Assembly (NCBI GenBank): GCA_035759745.1
Contig: DASTUF010000033.1
Span: 31,783 to 95,782, forward strand
DNA length: 64,000 nt
Direction: 5' to 3'
Source: CAMLHP01 sp035759745
Lineage (GTDB): Bacteria > Gemmatimonadota > Gemmatimonadetes > Gemmatimonadales > GWC2-71-9
Position 1 is the stretch's first letter, and every line of letters starts with the position of its first letter. The position numbers were made by a program, and so were the translations under genes. Positions 19,177 to 28,732 of the stretch are shown in pieces. Under the pieces are notes generated by a model. That model was not told the origin of the DNA and ran no database searches. It worked only from the letters and a program-made list of their open reading frames with translations.

Positions 19177-20513
19177 CAGATCAGCAGCCTGTCAGCCAGC
19201 CAGAGCAGGAAGAAGAAGCCGCAGATGTCGGTGAAGGTGGTGACGAAGATGGACGACGCGACGGCGGGATCGACACCCTTGCGCTCGAGCAGCACCGGCA
19301 CGAACGCGCCCACCACGCCGGCCACCAGCAGGTTGCCGGTCATCGCCAGGAAGACCGCCAGCCCCAGCATCGCTCCCTGCCCCAGCAACAGCGACACCAG
19401 CGCCACCAGTGCGCCGATCGCCAGCCCGTTGGAGAGACCCACCAGGGCCTCCTTGCCGATTACCCGCCGGGCGGTGCCCTTCGGCACCAGTCCGAGCGCG
19501 ATCCGCCGCACCGTGACCGCGAGCGCCTGGGTGCCGGCGTTGCCGCCCATGCCGGCGATCACCGGCATCAGCGCGGCGAGCGTGGTCATGCGCTCGATCA
19601 GGTCGCGGTTGGCGTAGACCACCGACGCGGCGAGGAACGCGGTGCAGAGATTGAGCATCAGCCAGGGCAACCGGCTGCGCACCGCGTCGCGCCAGCCGGC
19701 ACCGATGTTCTCGTCAGCCGAGGTACCGCCGAAGCGCAGGATGTCCTCGGTGGACTCGGCCTCGACCACATCGATAACGTCGTCGAAGGTGATGCGTCCC
19801 AGCAGGCGACCGCCGGAGTCGACCACCGGCACGCTGGCCAGGTTGTAGCGGCTGAGCACCCGCGCCACCGCTTCCTGGTCCATCTCGGGCGGTACGCTCA
19901 CGTCCGGTTCCAGCATGATCTCGGCAATCGGGCGGCCAGGCTTCGCGACCACCAGCTCGCGCAGCGGAAGGATGCCCCGCAGTACGCCCTCCCCATCGAC
20001 CACGAAGATCCGGTAGAAGTCCTCCACTTCCTCGGCCTGGCGCCGGATGCTGTCCAGGGCCTCGCCCGCCGTCTCGTGAGTCAGCACCTTGATCAGGTGC
20101 ATCGTCATCCGGCCGCCGGCGGTCTCTTCGTCGTAGCGGAGCAGCCGGTCGACGTCCCGGCGGTCCTCGACCGCGCTCAGGATCCGCTCGGCTTCCTCCG
20201 GATCCATTCCGCCGAGGATGTCGGCCGCGTCGTCGTCGTCGAGCTCGTCGACGATGTAGGCGGCGCGATGCGCGGGCAGCGCCGCAAGGGTCTCCTCGGC
20301 GTGCTCCGAGTCCGGCATCTCGACCAGCGCCTGGCTGGCCAGTTCGGGCGGGAGCAATTGCACCAGCGCGAGGCGTTCCTCGTCATCCAGCGCCGACAGG
20401 ACGTCGGCGAGGTCGGCCGGCTCCCAGGCGTGCGCCCGCGTCACCACCGCCGCAAGGTCGCCGGCGCGGACCTGCTCTACCACGTCGGCCACGTTCAACG
20501 GCGGAGTGGTCAC
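19176..20513 (-). CDS. mgtE: Magnesium transporter MgtE
   Basis: Mg2+ channel of the inner membrane, 445 residues. In order: an acidic superhelical N-domain (to about 130, with repeats such as DELDDDDAADILGGMD), a CBS pair (about 131-255) that senses cytosolic Mg2+, a connecting helix, and five transmembrane helices (from about 280), with MPVIAGMGGNAGTQ forming the pore entrance. The start is a GTG overlapping the previous stop (GTGA). It follows two CNNM/CorC-like genes, so three Mg/Co transport proteins are co-expressed. Confidence 0.94.
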   Translation of the reverse strand: MTTPPLNVADVVEQVRAGDLAAVVTRAHAWEPADLADVLSALDDEERLALVQLLPPELASQALVEMPDSEHAEETLAALPAHRAAYIVDELDDDDAADILGGMDPEEAERILSAVEDRRDVDRLLRYDEETAGGRMTMHLIKVLTHETAGEALDSIRRQAEEVEDFYRIFVVDGEGVLRGILPLRELVVAKPGRPIAEIMLEPDVSVPPEMDQEAVARVLSRYNLASVPVVDSGGRLLGRITFDDVIDVVEAESTEDILRFGGTSADENIGAGWRDAVRSRLPWLMLNLCTAFLAASVVYANRDLIERMTTLAALMPVIAGMGGNAGTQALAVTVRRIALGLVPKGTARRVIGKEALVGLSNGLAIGALVALVSLLLGQGAMLGLAVFLAMTGNLLVAGVVGAFVPVLLERKGVDPAVASSIFVTTFTDICGFFFLLWLADRLLI

Positions 20514-21700
20514 GGCTCGGCTCCGAGCGGGAGAGTTGCGACCGGCGCGGCGCGCACCAGAAGCCGCTCGACCCTGGCCGGTGAGGCGGCGAGCACATCG
20601 ATCTCCAGCCCGTCCAGGCGGAAGCGCTCTCCCGCGTGCGGGATGCGTCCGGCAAGCTCGGCGACGAGGCCGGCGAGCGTTGTCGACTGCCCGGCGGGAA
20701 GCTTGACACCAAACCGGTCCGCCACCGCCTCGAGCGGCTCGGCCCCTTCGGTCTCGAGCACCAGTGGAGCAGCGGTACCGACCGGTGCCGCTGCAGGCTC
20801 GTCATGCTCATCGAAGATTTCGCCCACCAGTTCCTCGATGAGATCCTCGAGCGTCACGATCCCCTGGGTGCCGCCAAACTCATCGATGACCACCGCGAGA
20901 TGTCGTCGCTCCCGCTGCATGTCGAGCAGCAGGTCGCCGGCGCTGCGCGTGGCCGGCGCCGCGGTGACTGGACGAACCGGCAGCGCCGTGCCTGGCTGGT
21001 ACCGGAAGAAGTCGAAGGCGTGGAGCATGCCAACGATCTCGTCGAGGTTGCCGCGATACACCGGCACCCGGCTGTACCCGCTCTCCAGAAAGACGCGCCG
21101 GATGTCCTCCACCGCTGCGTCCTCGGCCACCGCGACGATCTCGGTGCGCGGCGTCATGACCTCGCGCACCTGGCGCTCGGTGAAGGACATCACACCGCCG
21201 ATGCGGGTCATCTCGGTGTCATCGGCGCCGCCGGACGCGGCCGCCTCGCGCCAGACCGCGTTCCAGTCCCGCGCGCCCGCCCCACTTCGCGTGGGCAGCA
21301 GCAGCCCCATCACGCGCGACCACGGCACGAAGACCGGCGTGAGGGCCCCGAGCACCCGCTCGGCGCGGGGCTCGGTGAGCCAACGCGGCAGGAGGTACCC
21401 GAACGCGAGCGCCGCGGGAATCGCCATGAGGGCCACGGCCAGCACGGTGGACAACACGGTCGAACCGAGCACGGCTGGAAGCGCGGCCGCCAGCAGCACC
21501 ACCCCGAGGGATGTGGTTGCCGATGCTGCGGCGAGGCGGCTGTCCACCGTGGTGAGCCAGTCCAGCACCGGGCCTTCGCCCCGCAGGCGCCGGCTCAGCG
21601 CGCGGGCGAGTTCCCGTTTGCTGACGCTCATCTGGGCCGCGCCGGCGGTGGCACCGAATGCGGTGAGCGCGAGTCCCAGCAGCAGCGCGAGCCAGATCAT
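20510..21700 (-). CDS. CNNM/CorC-like protein (DUF21, CBS pair, CorC_HlyC), copy 2
   Basis: 396-residue membrane protein with an N-terminal DUF21-type transmembrane region (helices near 1-25, 60-100), a CBS pair (from VREVMTPRTEIVAV to IVTLEDLIEELVGEI) and a C-terminal CorC_HlyC transporter-associated domain. Family members take part in Mg2+/Co2+ efflux or resistance. It overlaps its paralogue before it and mgtE after it. The DEFGGTQGIVTLEDLIEELVGEI block is nearly the same in both paralogues, so they are a tandem duplication and may work as a heterodimer (inference). Confidence 0.88.
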   Translation of the reverse strand: MIWLALLLGLALTAFGATAGAAQMSVSKRELARALSRRLRGEGPVLDWLTTVDSRLAAASATTSLGVVLLAAALPAVLGSTVLSTVLAVALMAIPAALAFGYLLPRWLTEPRAERVLGALTPVFVPWSRVMGLLLPTRSGAGARDWNAVWREAAASGGADDTEMTRIGGVMSFTERQVREVMTPRTEIVAVAEDAAVEDIRRVFLESGYSRVPVYRGNLDEIVGMLHAFDFFRYQPGTALPVRPVTAAPATRSAGDLLLDMQRERRHLAVVIDEFGGTQGIVTLEDLIEELVGEIFDEHDEPAAAPVGTAAPLVLETEGAEPLEAVADRFGVKLPAGQSTTLAGLVAELAGRIPHAGERFRLDGLEIDVLAASPARVERLLVRAAPVATLPLGAEP

Positions 21701-22887
21701 GCCTCTTCCTCCGCCACGGCTGCTTCCGGACTGTGGCGCACGCTCACCCGTCGCACCCGCCGCCGGGCCATCTGCTCGACCGTCAGTTCATACTCGCCGA
21801 TTCGCAGCCGCTCCCCTGCCCGGGGCACCCGGCCGAGTTCCGCCAGCACCAGGCCGCCCACCGTGCTCACGTCCTCGCGGCCGAAGTGGTGCTCCAGCTC
21901 GGCTTCGAGTTCGGCCAGGGGAACACCGCCCTGCACTCGCAGATGGTCTTCGGCCACCCGCTGGATCTGCACGGCCTCCTCGGTGTCGCGCTCGTCCTGG
22001 ATCTCGCCCACCACCTGCTCCAGAATGTCCTCCAGCGTGACGATTCCCGCGGTGCCGCCGAACTCATCCACCACGACGGCCAGGTGGGCCGGCCCGCGCT
22101 GAAAGTCACGCAACTGGCGATCGAGCGACTTGGCCTCCGGCACATACACGGCCGGACGCACCAGCGCGCGCCAGTCGGCCCCCGGCTGGTCCTCGGCCAC
22201 GGCGGCCAGCATGTCCTTGGCATAGACGACGCCGGAGATCGCGTCGGTATTGCCGTCAAAGACCAGCAGGCGCGCGTGCTCCGACCGGCGGAAGGCCTGC
22301 ATTACTTCCTCGCCAGTGCTGTGCACGTCGACTCCGACGACGTCGATGCGGGGCGTCATGACCTCGGACACGTTCATGTCGGCCAGCGCGAACACCCCGA
22401 ACAGCATGTCGCGCTGGGTGTCACCCAGGCTGTTGCGACGGCCGCGCTCGGCCACCGGCATCATGCGGGCGTCCAGGCGTGCGATCAGTCGGAGCAGCGG
22501 CGCCAGCGGAAGCAGGGTGGCCACGGCGCCCCGCCGGGCGGGAGCGGTCAGTTCAGGAGCAACGGCGGCGAGCACCCTCGGCAGCAGGTCGCCAAGCGCC
22601 CACACGAACGAGACGGCGATCAGCAGCCTCGGTACTGCCGCGCCCGCGTCCCGGATCCACCAGAGCACCGAGCCGCCCGCCACCACGCCGGAGAATGCGA
22701 GCAGGATGAGGTGCGCGACGTGAAGCCCGCGCTGGAGCGGCAATCCGCCGACGCTCGCCCCCAGCTGCGCCACCAGCTTGCGGGGCAGCTCGTCTTCCGC
22801 CTCGGCGGCAAGCAGCAGCCATGCGGCCCAGAAGGTGAGCAGCAGCACCACCATCGGTGCGATCAGCCGCTGCAGCGCCTCTATCAT
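21697..22887 (-). CDS. CNNM/CorC-like protein (DUF21, CBS pair, CorC_HlyC), copy 1
   Basis: 396 residues, same architecture as the adjacent copy: hydrophobic N-terminal region (helices near 12-28, 55-80, 85-105), CBS pair beginning VSEVMTPRIDVVGVDV and ending IVTLEDILEQVVGEI, and a CorC_HlyC domain. The ATG at 22887 overlaps the ybeY stop (ATGA); an earlier start would extend into ybeY. In many bacteria a CorC-like gene sits directly after ybeY, as in the ybeZ-ybeY-ybeX cluster of E. coli, where ybeX is this family. Confidence 0.88.
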   Translation of the reverse strand: MIEALQRLIAPMVVLLLTFWAAWLLLAAEAEDELPRKLVAQLGASVGGLPLQRGLHVAHLILLAFSGVVAGGSVLWWIRDAGAAVPRLLIAVSFVWALGDLLPRVLAAVAPELTAPARRGAVATLLPLAPLLRLIARLDARMMPVAERGRRNSLGDTQRDMLFGVFALADMNVSEVMTPRIDVVGVDVHSTGEEVMQAFRRSEHARLLVFDGNTDAISGVVYAKDMLAAVAEDQPGADWRALVRPAVYVPEAKSLDRQLRDFQRGPAHLAVVVDEFGGTAGIVTLEDILEQVVGEIQDERDTEEAVQIQRVAEDHLRVQGGVPLAELEAELEHHFGREDVSTVGGLVLAELGRVPRAGERLRIGEYELTVEQMARRRVRRVSVRHSPEAAVAEEEA

Positions 22888-23297
22888 GCGAGCGCCTCCA
22901 GGTGGCGTTCCTGCCGCCGCCACATGGCGGACGCCTCGCGGGAAGCATCCTCAGGATGATCGTACCCCAGCACATGCAGCGTCCCGTGCACCACCAGGCG
23001 CAGCAATTCATCGCGCGGGCGGATGCCGAGCTGCCGTGCTTGCAGTTGCGCGACGGCGGGGCAGATGTAGATGTCGCCGGCGAGGTGCCGGCCGGCCTGG
23101 AGGGGAAAGGCGAGGACGTCCGTGGGCCGGTCGCGCCCGCGAAACTCGAGGTTGAGCCGCCGCATCACGGTTGGGCCGAGGAAGGTGACGGACACGTCGG
23201 CCTCACGGCGCTCTCTCCGGAGCACCGTGCGCACGGCTCGGCGGACCACGGCGGGCGGCAGTCCTTTCGCCCTGCCGCCGACCCAGACCTCAGCCAC
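22884..23297 (-). CDS. ybeY: Endoribonuclease YbeY (16S rRNA maturation)
   Basis: Zinc-dependent endoribonuclease in 16S rRNA 3'-end maturation and ribosome quality control, 137 residues. The metal site HGTLHVLGYDH gives the three His of the HxxxHxxxxxH motif; LNLEFRGRDRPTDVLAFPL is the other conserved block. The start is a GTG inside the last codons of the pgpH-like gene (8-nt overlap); the frame upstream of it is the shadow of that gene. The phoH, HD-domain, ybeY, corC order is a widely conserved cluster. Confidence 0.92.
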   Translation of the reverse strand: MAEVWVGGRAKGLPPAVVRRAVRTVLRRERREADVSVTFLGPTVMRRLNLEFRGRDRPTDVLAFPLQAGRHLAGDIYICPAVAQLQARQLGIRPRDELLRLVVHGTLHVLGYDHPEDASREASAMWRRQERHLEALA

Positions 23298-25467
23298 GCG
23301 CGGCGATCTCCGTGCTCGAACGAAAAACCCGCGACGCTGATGGCGTGGCCACCGGATACTGGACCCGGTTGTGGAACTGGCCGGAGAGCACCCGGGCGAA
23401 TTCCTCGCGCACCCGGTCGAGGTCACGCAGCGTGAGCGGCGCGTCGTCCAGCTGGCCCGACGCCACCCGCTGGCCGATCATTTCGTTGATGGCGTTGCGG
23501 ACCGCTTCGGGGGTGGGCTTCTGGAGCGTGCGCACCACGGCCTCCACCGAATCCGCCAGCATCACCACCGCTGTTTCCCGGGAGCGGGGCGACGGCCCGG
23601 GATAGCGGAACGCGGAGGTATCGATGTCGGCGCTGCCACGCGCCTCACTGGCGCGGTGGAGGAAATAGCGGATCTCCCCGGTGCCGTGGTGCTCCGGGAT
23701 GAAAGCCGCTACCGATTCCGGGAGTCGGGCAGCTTCCGCCAGCGCGAGCCCGTCACCGACGTGCGCCCGGATGATCGCCGCGGAGTCATCCGGCGAAAGC
23801 TGATCGTGCGGGTTCCCGCCGCGGCCCTGGTTCTCCACGAAGTACTGCGGCCGCGAGAGCTTGCCGACGTCGTGGTAGTAGCACCCGACGCGCGCCAGCA
23901 GGCCATTCGCGCCGATGGCGGTGCAGGCCGACTCGCACAGGTTGGCCATCATCAGGCTGTGGGCCCACGTGCCGGGCGCCTCGACCGCGAGGCGGCGCAA
24001 CAGGGGGCGAGACGGATCGGCCAACTCGAGCAGTGTCAGGTCGGTGGTCCGCCGTGTGGCGATCTCGGCCAGTGGCAGCAGCAGCATCGCCACCGACACG
24101 CTCGCCACCGCGCTGAGATAGCCGATCAGGAAGCTTCCGATGGTCTCATCGAGGGTCCAGCCACGAAGCAATCCGCTCGCGGCGCTCCCGAGGGCGAAGG
24201 CGAGCACCAGCAAGCTGATCGTCACATACAGCCTGGATCGCCGCCGAATGGCACGCACGCCCAGCGCCGCCACGACACCGGTGAGCGCGCTGATGAAGAG
24301 CGCCGGCGTGGGACTCAGCGCCCACTGCTCACCCAGCACGATGGCGAGCACCAGCGCCGCCACCACCGCGATCCGGCCGCTGTAGAGCATCGCGATGATC
24401 AGCGCCGCAAGCGGCACCGGGAGCAGCTCTACCCGCTCCGGGAAGGCCCGCATCATCCCGCTGGCAATGAGGGTGGTGAGCGCGAAGAGTCCCGCCAGGA
24501 ACAGCATTTCGCGCAGCGAGTGCCAGGTCTCCCGGCGGTACAGCCGAAGCAGCAGCCAGAACGGGAGCAGCATCAGCCCATTGACCAGCAGCCCCCCGGC
24601 GAAGGTGCGGCCCAGCAGTTCTCGCGGTTCCCGGTCCCGCAGTTCGCTGCGGAGCGCGGTCAGCTTGTCGCGAATCTCGTCGGTGACCGGCTCGCCCTCG
24701 GCCACGATGCGCTCACCGGCCCGCACCCGGAAGCGCAGCGAGTCCACCCCCAGCCGCAGCTGCCCCCTGCGGCTGGCCGTGAGGGGCTCATCGAAGATGA
24801 CGGTGGGCTGGAAGAAGCTGGCGGCAACCCGCCGGAAGACCCGCTGGCCCAGCGCGTCCTCCTCCGGCACGGCCGCGCGGTCGGACCGCTCGACGTAATC
24901 GGAGAATGTGATCAGGGCATTACGGGGAACCTGCCGCTCGCGGTCGTCGCGAATCAGGTTGACCTCGTCGGCCCGTTCGGTGCGGACCTGGCCGGCGTCG
25001 GCCACGCCGGCCGAGAGCATTCCGTTCACGAAACGCAACAACGAATCGGCCATCGCCCGGCGGCGAGGAGACCGTGCGAGCCACTCCGCCTCGTCCCGCG
25101 ACAGCCGCACCGAACGGGTTTCGCCTGCCAGCACGATCACCGACGCTGCCGATGGCGAGAGCGTGGCGGCCTCGACTACCGCCAGGAACTCGCGCAACGC
25201 GGCCACCGAGGAGTCCCGGGTGGCGGAGTCGAAGCGATAGACCGGCCGGACCTGCTGCGCCCGCTCCAGCCCCTCGCGGGTGATCTCCTCGTCGGACTTC
25301 CGGACCACATACGCGAACGGCGCCACCACGGTGCGATCGGCTGGCGCGCCCAGCGCCCATCCCGGCACATAGACCAGGGTCGGCGGCGGGAACGCAAGCT
25401 GTACCACCAGCGCCACCAGCAGGAGCAGCGCCCAGCGCAGTCCATGGAAGCGCAACCAGGTGATCAT
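23290..25467 (-). CDS. pgpH: PgpH-type 7TM-HD phosphohydrolase (predicted c-di-AMP phosphodiesterase)
   Basis: 725-residue membrane protein. It has one N-terminal helix, an extracytoplasmic 7TMR-HDED domain (about 40-285), seven transmembrane helices (about 290-475) and a cytoplasmic HD domain with AHSLMMANLCESA and YYHDVGK. PgpH proteins hydrolyse cyclic di-AMP to pApA; activity here is inferred from architecture. The gene overlaps phoH (TGATG) and ybeY. No diadenylate cyclase lies in the window. A C-terminal segment (LRDLDRVREEFARVLSGQFHNRVQYP) is typical of the family. Confidence 0.88.
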   Translation of the reverse strand: MITWLRFHGLRWALLLLVALVVQLAFPPPTLVYVPGWALGAPADRTVVAPFAYVVRKSDEEITREGLERAQQVRPVYRFDSATRDSSVAALREFLAVVEAATLSPSAASVIVLAGETRSVRLSRDEAEWLARSPRRRAMADSLLRFVNGMLSAGVADAGQVRTERADEVNLIRDDRERQVPRNALITFSDYVERSDRAAVPEEDALGQRVFRRVAASFFQPTVIFDEPLTASRRGQLRLGVDSLRFRVRAGERIVAEGEPVTDEIRDKLTALRSELRDREPRELLGRTFAGGLLVNGLMLLPFWLLLRLYRRETWHSLREMLFLAGLFALTTLIASGMMRAFPERVELLPVPLAALIIAMLYSGRIAVVAALVLAIVLGEQWALSPTPALFISALTGVVAALGVRAIRRRSRLYVTISLLVLAFALGSAASGLLRGWTLDETIGSFLIGYLSAVASVSVAMLLLPLAEIATRRTTDLTLLELADPSRPLLRRLAVEAPGTWAHSLMMANLCESACTAIGANGLLARVGCYYHDVGKLSRPQYFVENQGRGGNPHDQLSPDDSAAIIRAHVGDGLALAEAARLPESVAAFIPEHHGTGEIRYFLHRASEARGSADIDTSAFRYPGPSPRSRETAVVMLADSVEAVVRTLQKPTPEAVRNAINEMIGQRVASGQLDDAPLTLRDLDRVREEFARVLSGQFHNRVQYPVATPSASRVFRSSTEIAARG

Positions 25468-26417
25468 CAGCCTCCCTGGTCCTCCGCATAGGCCCGGATG
25501 ATCTCGCGCACCAGCCGGTGCCGCACCACATCGCCCTCCTGGAGGTAACAGAAGGCGATGCCATCGATGCCCTGGAGCACCCGCTCCACCTGCACCAGCC
25601 CCGAATCTTCCCGCTTGGGCAGGTCGATCTGGGTCTTGTCGCCGGTAACCACCGTGCGGCTGTTCACCCCGAGGCGCGTCAGGAACATCTTCATCTGCGC
25701 GCCGGTGGCGTTCTGCGCCTCGTCCAGGATGATGAAGGCATCGGCCAGCGTCCGTCCCCGCATGTACGCGAGCGGGGCGATCTCGATGGTGCGGGTCTCG
25801 AGCGCGCGCTGCACCCGGTCATGGGGCATCATGTCTTCCAGCGCGTCATAGAGCGGCCGCAGGTATGGATCCACTTTGGCCTGCAGGTCGCCCGGGAGGA
25901 AGCCCAGTGATTCGCCGGCTTCGACCGCGGGACGCGCCAGGATGATCCGCTTCACCCGCTTCCGTGCCAGCGCCTCCACCGCCTTGGCCACCGCGAGATA
26001 GGTCTTGCCGGTGCCGGCCGGCCCGATGCTCACCACGATGTCGTGGGCCGCGATCGCCGCGAGGTAGTCGCGCTGGCCCTGGGTTTTGGCCACGATGGCC
26101 CGCTTCAGCCCGGGCAGTACAATGCGGCCGTCGCCCGACGCCGCCGGAGCCTCGGCCGGACCGTCCTCCACCAGCCGTGCGACGTCATCTACCGTCACGG
26201 TCTCGCCCATCCGCGCGAGGTCGATCATGCCCTGCACCACCGGCGTGGCCCGCTCCAGTTGCTCGCTGGTACCGCTCATTGCGATGGAGTCACCCCTGAA
26301 CGCCAGCCGCAACCCCAGCTGGCGCTGCAGTTCGATCAGGTTCGCGTCGTTGACGCCGGTCAGCAGCAGCGGATCGGCGCCCTCGGTGGAGAGCCGGTGG
26401 GTGTGATCGTCGCTCAT
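25467..26417 (-). CDS. phoH: PhoH-family ATPase (YbeZ-like)
   Basis: Cytoplasmic P-loop ATPase thought to help YbeY in RNA processing. 316 residues with an N-terminal KH-like segment (LGLRLAFRGDSIAMSG, near 35-50), Walker A GPAGTGKT (132-139), IILARPAVEAGE, and Walker B AFIILDEAQN. The C-terminal RLGVNSRTVVTGDKTQIDLP block is the family hallmark. Start and stop both overlap neighbours by one to four bases. The gene order matches the ybeZ-ybeY pairing of proteobacteria. Confidence 0.94.
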   Translation of the reverse strand: MSDDHTHRLSTEGADPLLLTGVNDANLIELQRQLGLRLAFRGDSIAMSGTSEQLERATPVVQGMIDLARMGETVTVDDVARLVEDGPAEAPAASGDGRIVLPGLKRAIVAKTQGQRDYLAAIAAHDIVVSIGPAGTGKTYLAVAKAVEALARKRVKRIILARPAVEAGESLGFLPGDLQAKVDPYLRPLYDALEDMMPHDRVQRALETRTIEIAPLAYMRGRTLADAFIILDEAQNATGAQMKMFLTRLGVNSRTVVTGDKTQIDLPKREDSGLVQVERVLQGIDGIAFCYLQEGDVVRHRLVREIIRAYAEDQGG

Positions 26418-28198
26418 GCCGGCTGCCCCCGTTCAGCCCGGGCCAGGCGGATTCCCAGCGCCTCCAACTCGGCGTGTCCGACCGGAGTGGGCGCGCCCTC
26501 GAACAGCGCGCGCGCCGCCGTGGTCTTGGGAAACGCGATCACGTCGCGCAGCGATGCCGCACCGGCCAGGAGCATCGCGATCCGGTCAAAGCCGAGCGCA
26601 AACCCGCCGTGCGGCGGCGCGCCCGCGGCGAGCCCGTCCAGGAGAAACCCGAAGCGACGTTGCGCGTCGTCCTGCTCGAGGCCAAGCAGCCGGAAGATCG
26701 TGGCCTGGACCGCGACGTCGGTGATCCGGATCGAACCGCTTCCCAGTTCATTGCCGTTGTACACCGCGTCATAGTGCTGTGCCCGGCAACGCTCCGGTGC
26801 GGTCTCGAGGAACGACACGTCGTCCGGATGCGGCGCCGTGAATGGATGGTGCGCCGGTACCTGGCGGCCACTCTCGGGATCCAGTTCGAACAGCGGGAAG
26901 TCCACCACCCAGCAGAACGCGTGCGCCCGCTCCAGCGTGAAGCCGGGGCGTCGCGAAAGCGCCAGCCGCACGCCGCTCAGCGCGGGCGAAGTCACATGGT
27001 CGGGGCCAGTCGCCGCGAGCACGGTGCAGCCGACAGCGCCACCGGTGCCATCCAGCATCGCGGCGCCTACCGCCTTGACGCCCTGCCCCTCCCAGCCAGC
27101 GTCGGTGCGGCGAGCCCAGATCAGTCCGCCCGCGCCGGCCGCCTTGGCGACCGTACCCAGTGCGTCGAGTTCCTTGCGCGAAAGCGCACCTTCCGGCACC
27201 ACGATGCCCCGCAGCCTGCCGCCGCCGCTGATGGCGTCGCGCACGAACGGCGCAGCAGCATCGTCAGCCAGCGACGTCCAGTCGTTGAGCTCGAGGCCAA
27301 ATCGCAGGTCGGGCTTGTCCACCCCGAAGCGCTCCATGGCCTCGCGCCAGGCAAGACGCACGAAAGGCACGGAAATGGTGTGTCCCGCCAGCTGCCACAA
27401 TTCCACCAGCACCTGCTCGATCACGTCCTGCACGTCTTCCGCCGAGACAAACGAGGCCTCGAGGTCGATCTGGGTGAACTCCGGCTGACGGTCGGCCCGG
27501 AGGTCCTCGTCGCGAAAGCAGCGGGCGATCTGGAAATAGCGATCGTAGCCGGCCACCATCAGCAGCTGCTTGTAGATCTGGGGTGACTGCGGGAGCGCAT
27601 AGAACTCGCCCGGATGCACCCGGCTGGGCACGAGGTAGTCGCGCGCGCCTTCGGGTGTGGGACGGGTCAGGATGGGCGTCTCGATCTCGAGGAAGCCCAG
27701 CCCGGTGAGTGTCTGACGCGACTGCTGCAGGAGGCGGTGACGCAGCACCAGGTTCTTTTGCAGCTCGGGACGGCGCAGGTCGAGCACCCGATGCCGGAGG
27801 CGCAATTCCTCCGCGGGGAGTTCCTCGCCCTCGTTGTGTGCGACCGGAATGGCGGGCGTGTTTGCCTGGCCCACGACCCGCAGGGAGGTAACCTGCACCT
27901 CGACGTCGCGAGAGCCCATCGACTGGTCGGTGGCGGGCTCGGGTCGCTCGGCCACGAGGCCTTCCACCAGCACCACGCACTCGGTGCCCAGCCTTGCCGC
28001 CAGGCGCATCACCTCGGGCGACGACCACCGCGGATCGAAGGAGAGCTGCACCAGCCCGGCGAGGTCGCGCAGATCCGCGAAGACCAGCCCGCCGAGATCG
28101 CGCACGCGGTGGACCCAGCCGCCCAGGCGCACCGTGCTTCCGAGATCCAGGCGTGTCAGCGCGCCGGCGCGGCCGGACCGCAGGGCGGTGGCGCTCAC
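26414..28198 (-). CDS. aspS: Aspartyl-tRNA synthetase (bacterial type)
   Basis: Class IIb synthetase charging tRNA-Asp (or tRNA-Asp and tRNA-Asn if non-discriminating). 594 residues: OB-fold anticodon domain (1-105), catalytic domain with motif 2 (FQIARCFRDEDLRADRQPEF), a bacterial GAD insert (about 290-420) and motif 3 GGFALGFDRIAMLL. The GTG start opens the conserved RVRDLGGLVFADLRD region. The first gene after ptsN, it has its own candidate promoter. Whether it is discriminating cannot be settled without knowing if AsnRS or GatCAB is present elsewhere. Confidence 0.95.
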   Translation of the reverse strand: MSATALRSGRAGALTRLDLGSTVRLGGWVHRVRDLGGLVFADLRDLAGLVQLSFDPRWSSPEVMRLAARLGTECVVLVEGLVAERPEPATDQSMGSRDVEVQVTSLRVVGQANTPAIPVAHNEGEELPAEELRLRHRVLDLRRPELQKNLVLRHRLLQQSRQTLTGLGFLEIETPILTRPTPEGARDYLVPSRVHPGEFYALPQSPQIYKQLLMVAGYDRYFQIARCFRDEDLRADRQPEFTQIDLEASFVSAEDVQDVIEQVLVELWQLAGHTISVPFVRLAWREAMERFGVDKPDLRFGLELNDWTSLADDAAAPFVRDAISGGGRLRGIVVPEGALSRKELDALGTVAKAAGAGGLIWARRTDAGWEGQGVKAVGAAMLDGTGGAVGCTVLAATGPDHVTSPALSGVRLALSRRPGFTLERAHAFCWVVDFPLFELDPESGRQVPAHHPFTAPHPDDVSFLETAPERCRAQHYDAVYNGNELGSGSIRITDVAVQATIFRLLGLEQDDAQRRFGFLLDGLAAGAPPHGGFALGFDRIAMLLAGAASLRDVIAFPKTTAARALFEGAPTPVGHAELEALGIRLARAERGQPA

Positions 28199-28210
28199 CG
28201 GGTACCGTGC

Positions 28211-28239
28211 ATTGTGGGTGTGGATTTCATGGATGCCAG
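28211..28239 (-). promoter_or_regulatory. Candidate promoter for aspS
   Basis: On the minus strand CTGGCA (28234-28239), 17 nt, then CACAAT (28211-28216), four matches each to the -35 and -10 consensus. The predicted start of transcription is within about ten bases of the GTG start codon, so the mRNA would have almost no leader. Confidence 0.35.
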
Positions 28240-28249
28240 CAGTGTGGGA

Positions 28250-28705
28250 TCAGCTCGCCTCGGCCTGGGCCAGCGCGCGCATGAACTCCTCGCCGCTCGT
28301 GGCCTGCAGCAGCTGGTTGCGCAGCGTGTCGCTCCGGGCCAACCGGGCAATCCGGCTCAGCGCCTTGCAATGCTCTCCGGCACTTCGTTCAGGACCAACC
28401 AGGAGGAACAGGACCCTGACCGGCGCACCGTCCAGCGCCTCGAACGCAACCGGCTCGGCGGTCACTCCGGCCACCATGGCAAGGTCGGGCACGGAGGGCG
28501 TCCGACCGTGGGGAATAGCCACCCCGAAGCCGATGCCGGTGCTGAGGACCTCCTCCCGCTCCTCCACCGCCTTGAGGATGTCTGCCGCGTCACCGCCGAC
28601 CGACCCTGCCATCAGGGTGGCAAGCTCGCGCAGGAGCCCCGCCTTGTCCTTCGATTGCAGCGGCACCCGCACTCGCTCGGGGGCCAGCAGTTCGCTCAGT
28701 TGCAC
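28250..28705 (-). CDS. PTS EIIA (fructose/nitrogen, PtsN-like) protein
   Basis: 151-residue EIIA domain of the mannitol/fructose/Ntr class. The phosphorylated His is His66 in GVAIPHGRTP, and the surrounding ILKAVEEREEVLSTGIGFG is typical. The protein stands alone with no EIIB or EIIC domain, as in regulatory PtsN. No HPr, EI or rpoN gene is in the window. The GTG start has GGAG six bases upstream. It heads the aspS-sulP run and has a promoter overlapped by a palindrome. Confidence 0.85.
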   Translation of the reverse strand: MQLSELLAPERVRVPLQSKDKAGLLRELATLMAGSVGGDAADILKAVEEREEVLSTGIGFGVAIPHGRTPSVPDLAMVAGVTAEPVAFEALDGAPVRVLFLLVGPERSAGEHCKALSRIARLARSDTLRNQLLQATSGEEFMRALAQAEAS

Positions 28706-28732
28706 GGATGCTCCACTCGCGCCGTTAGGGGG

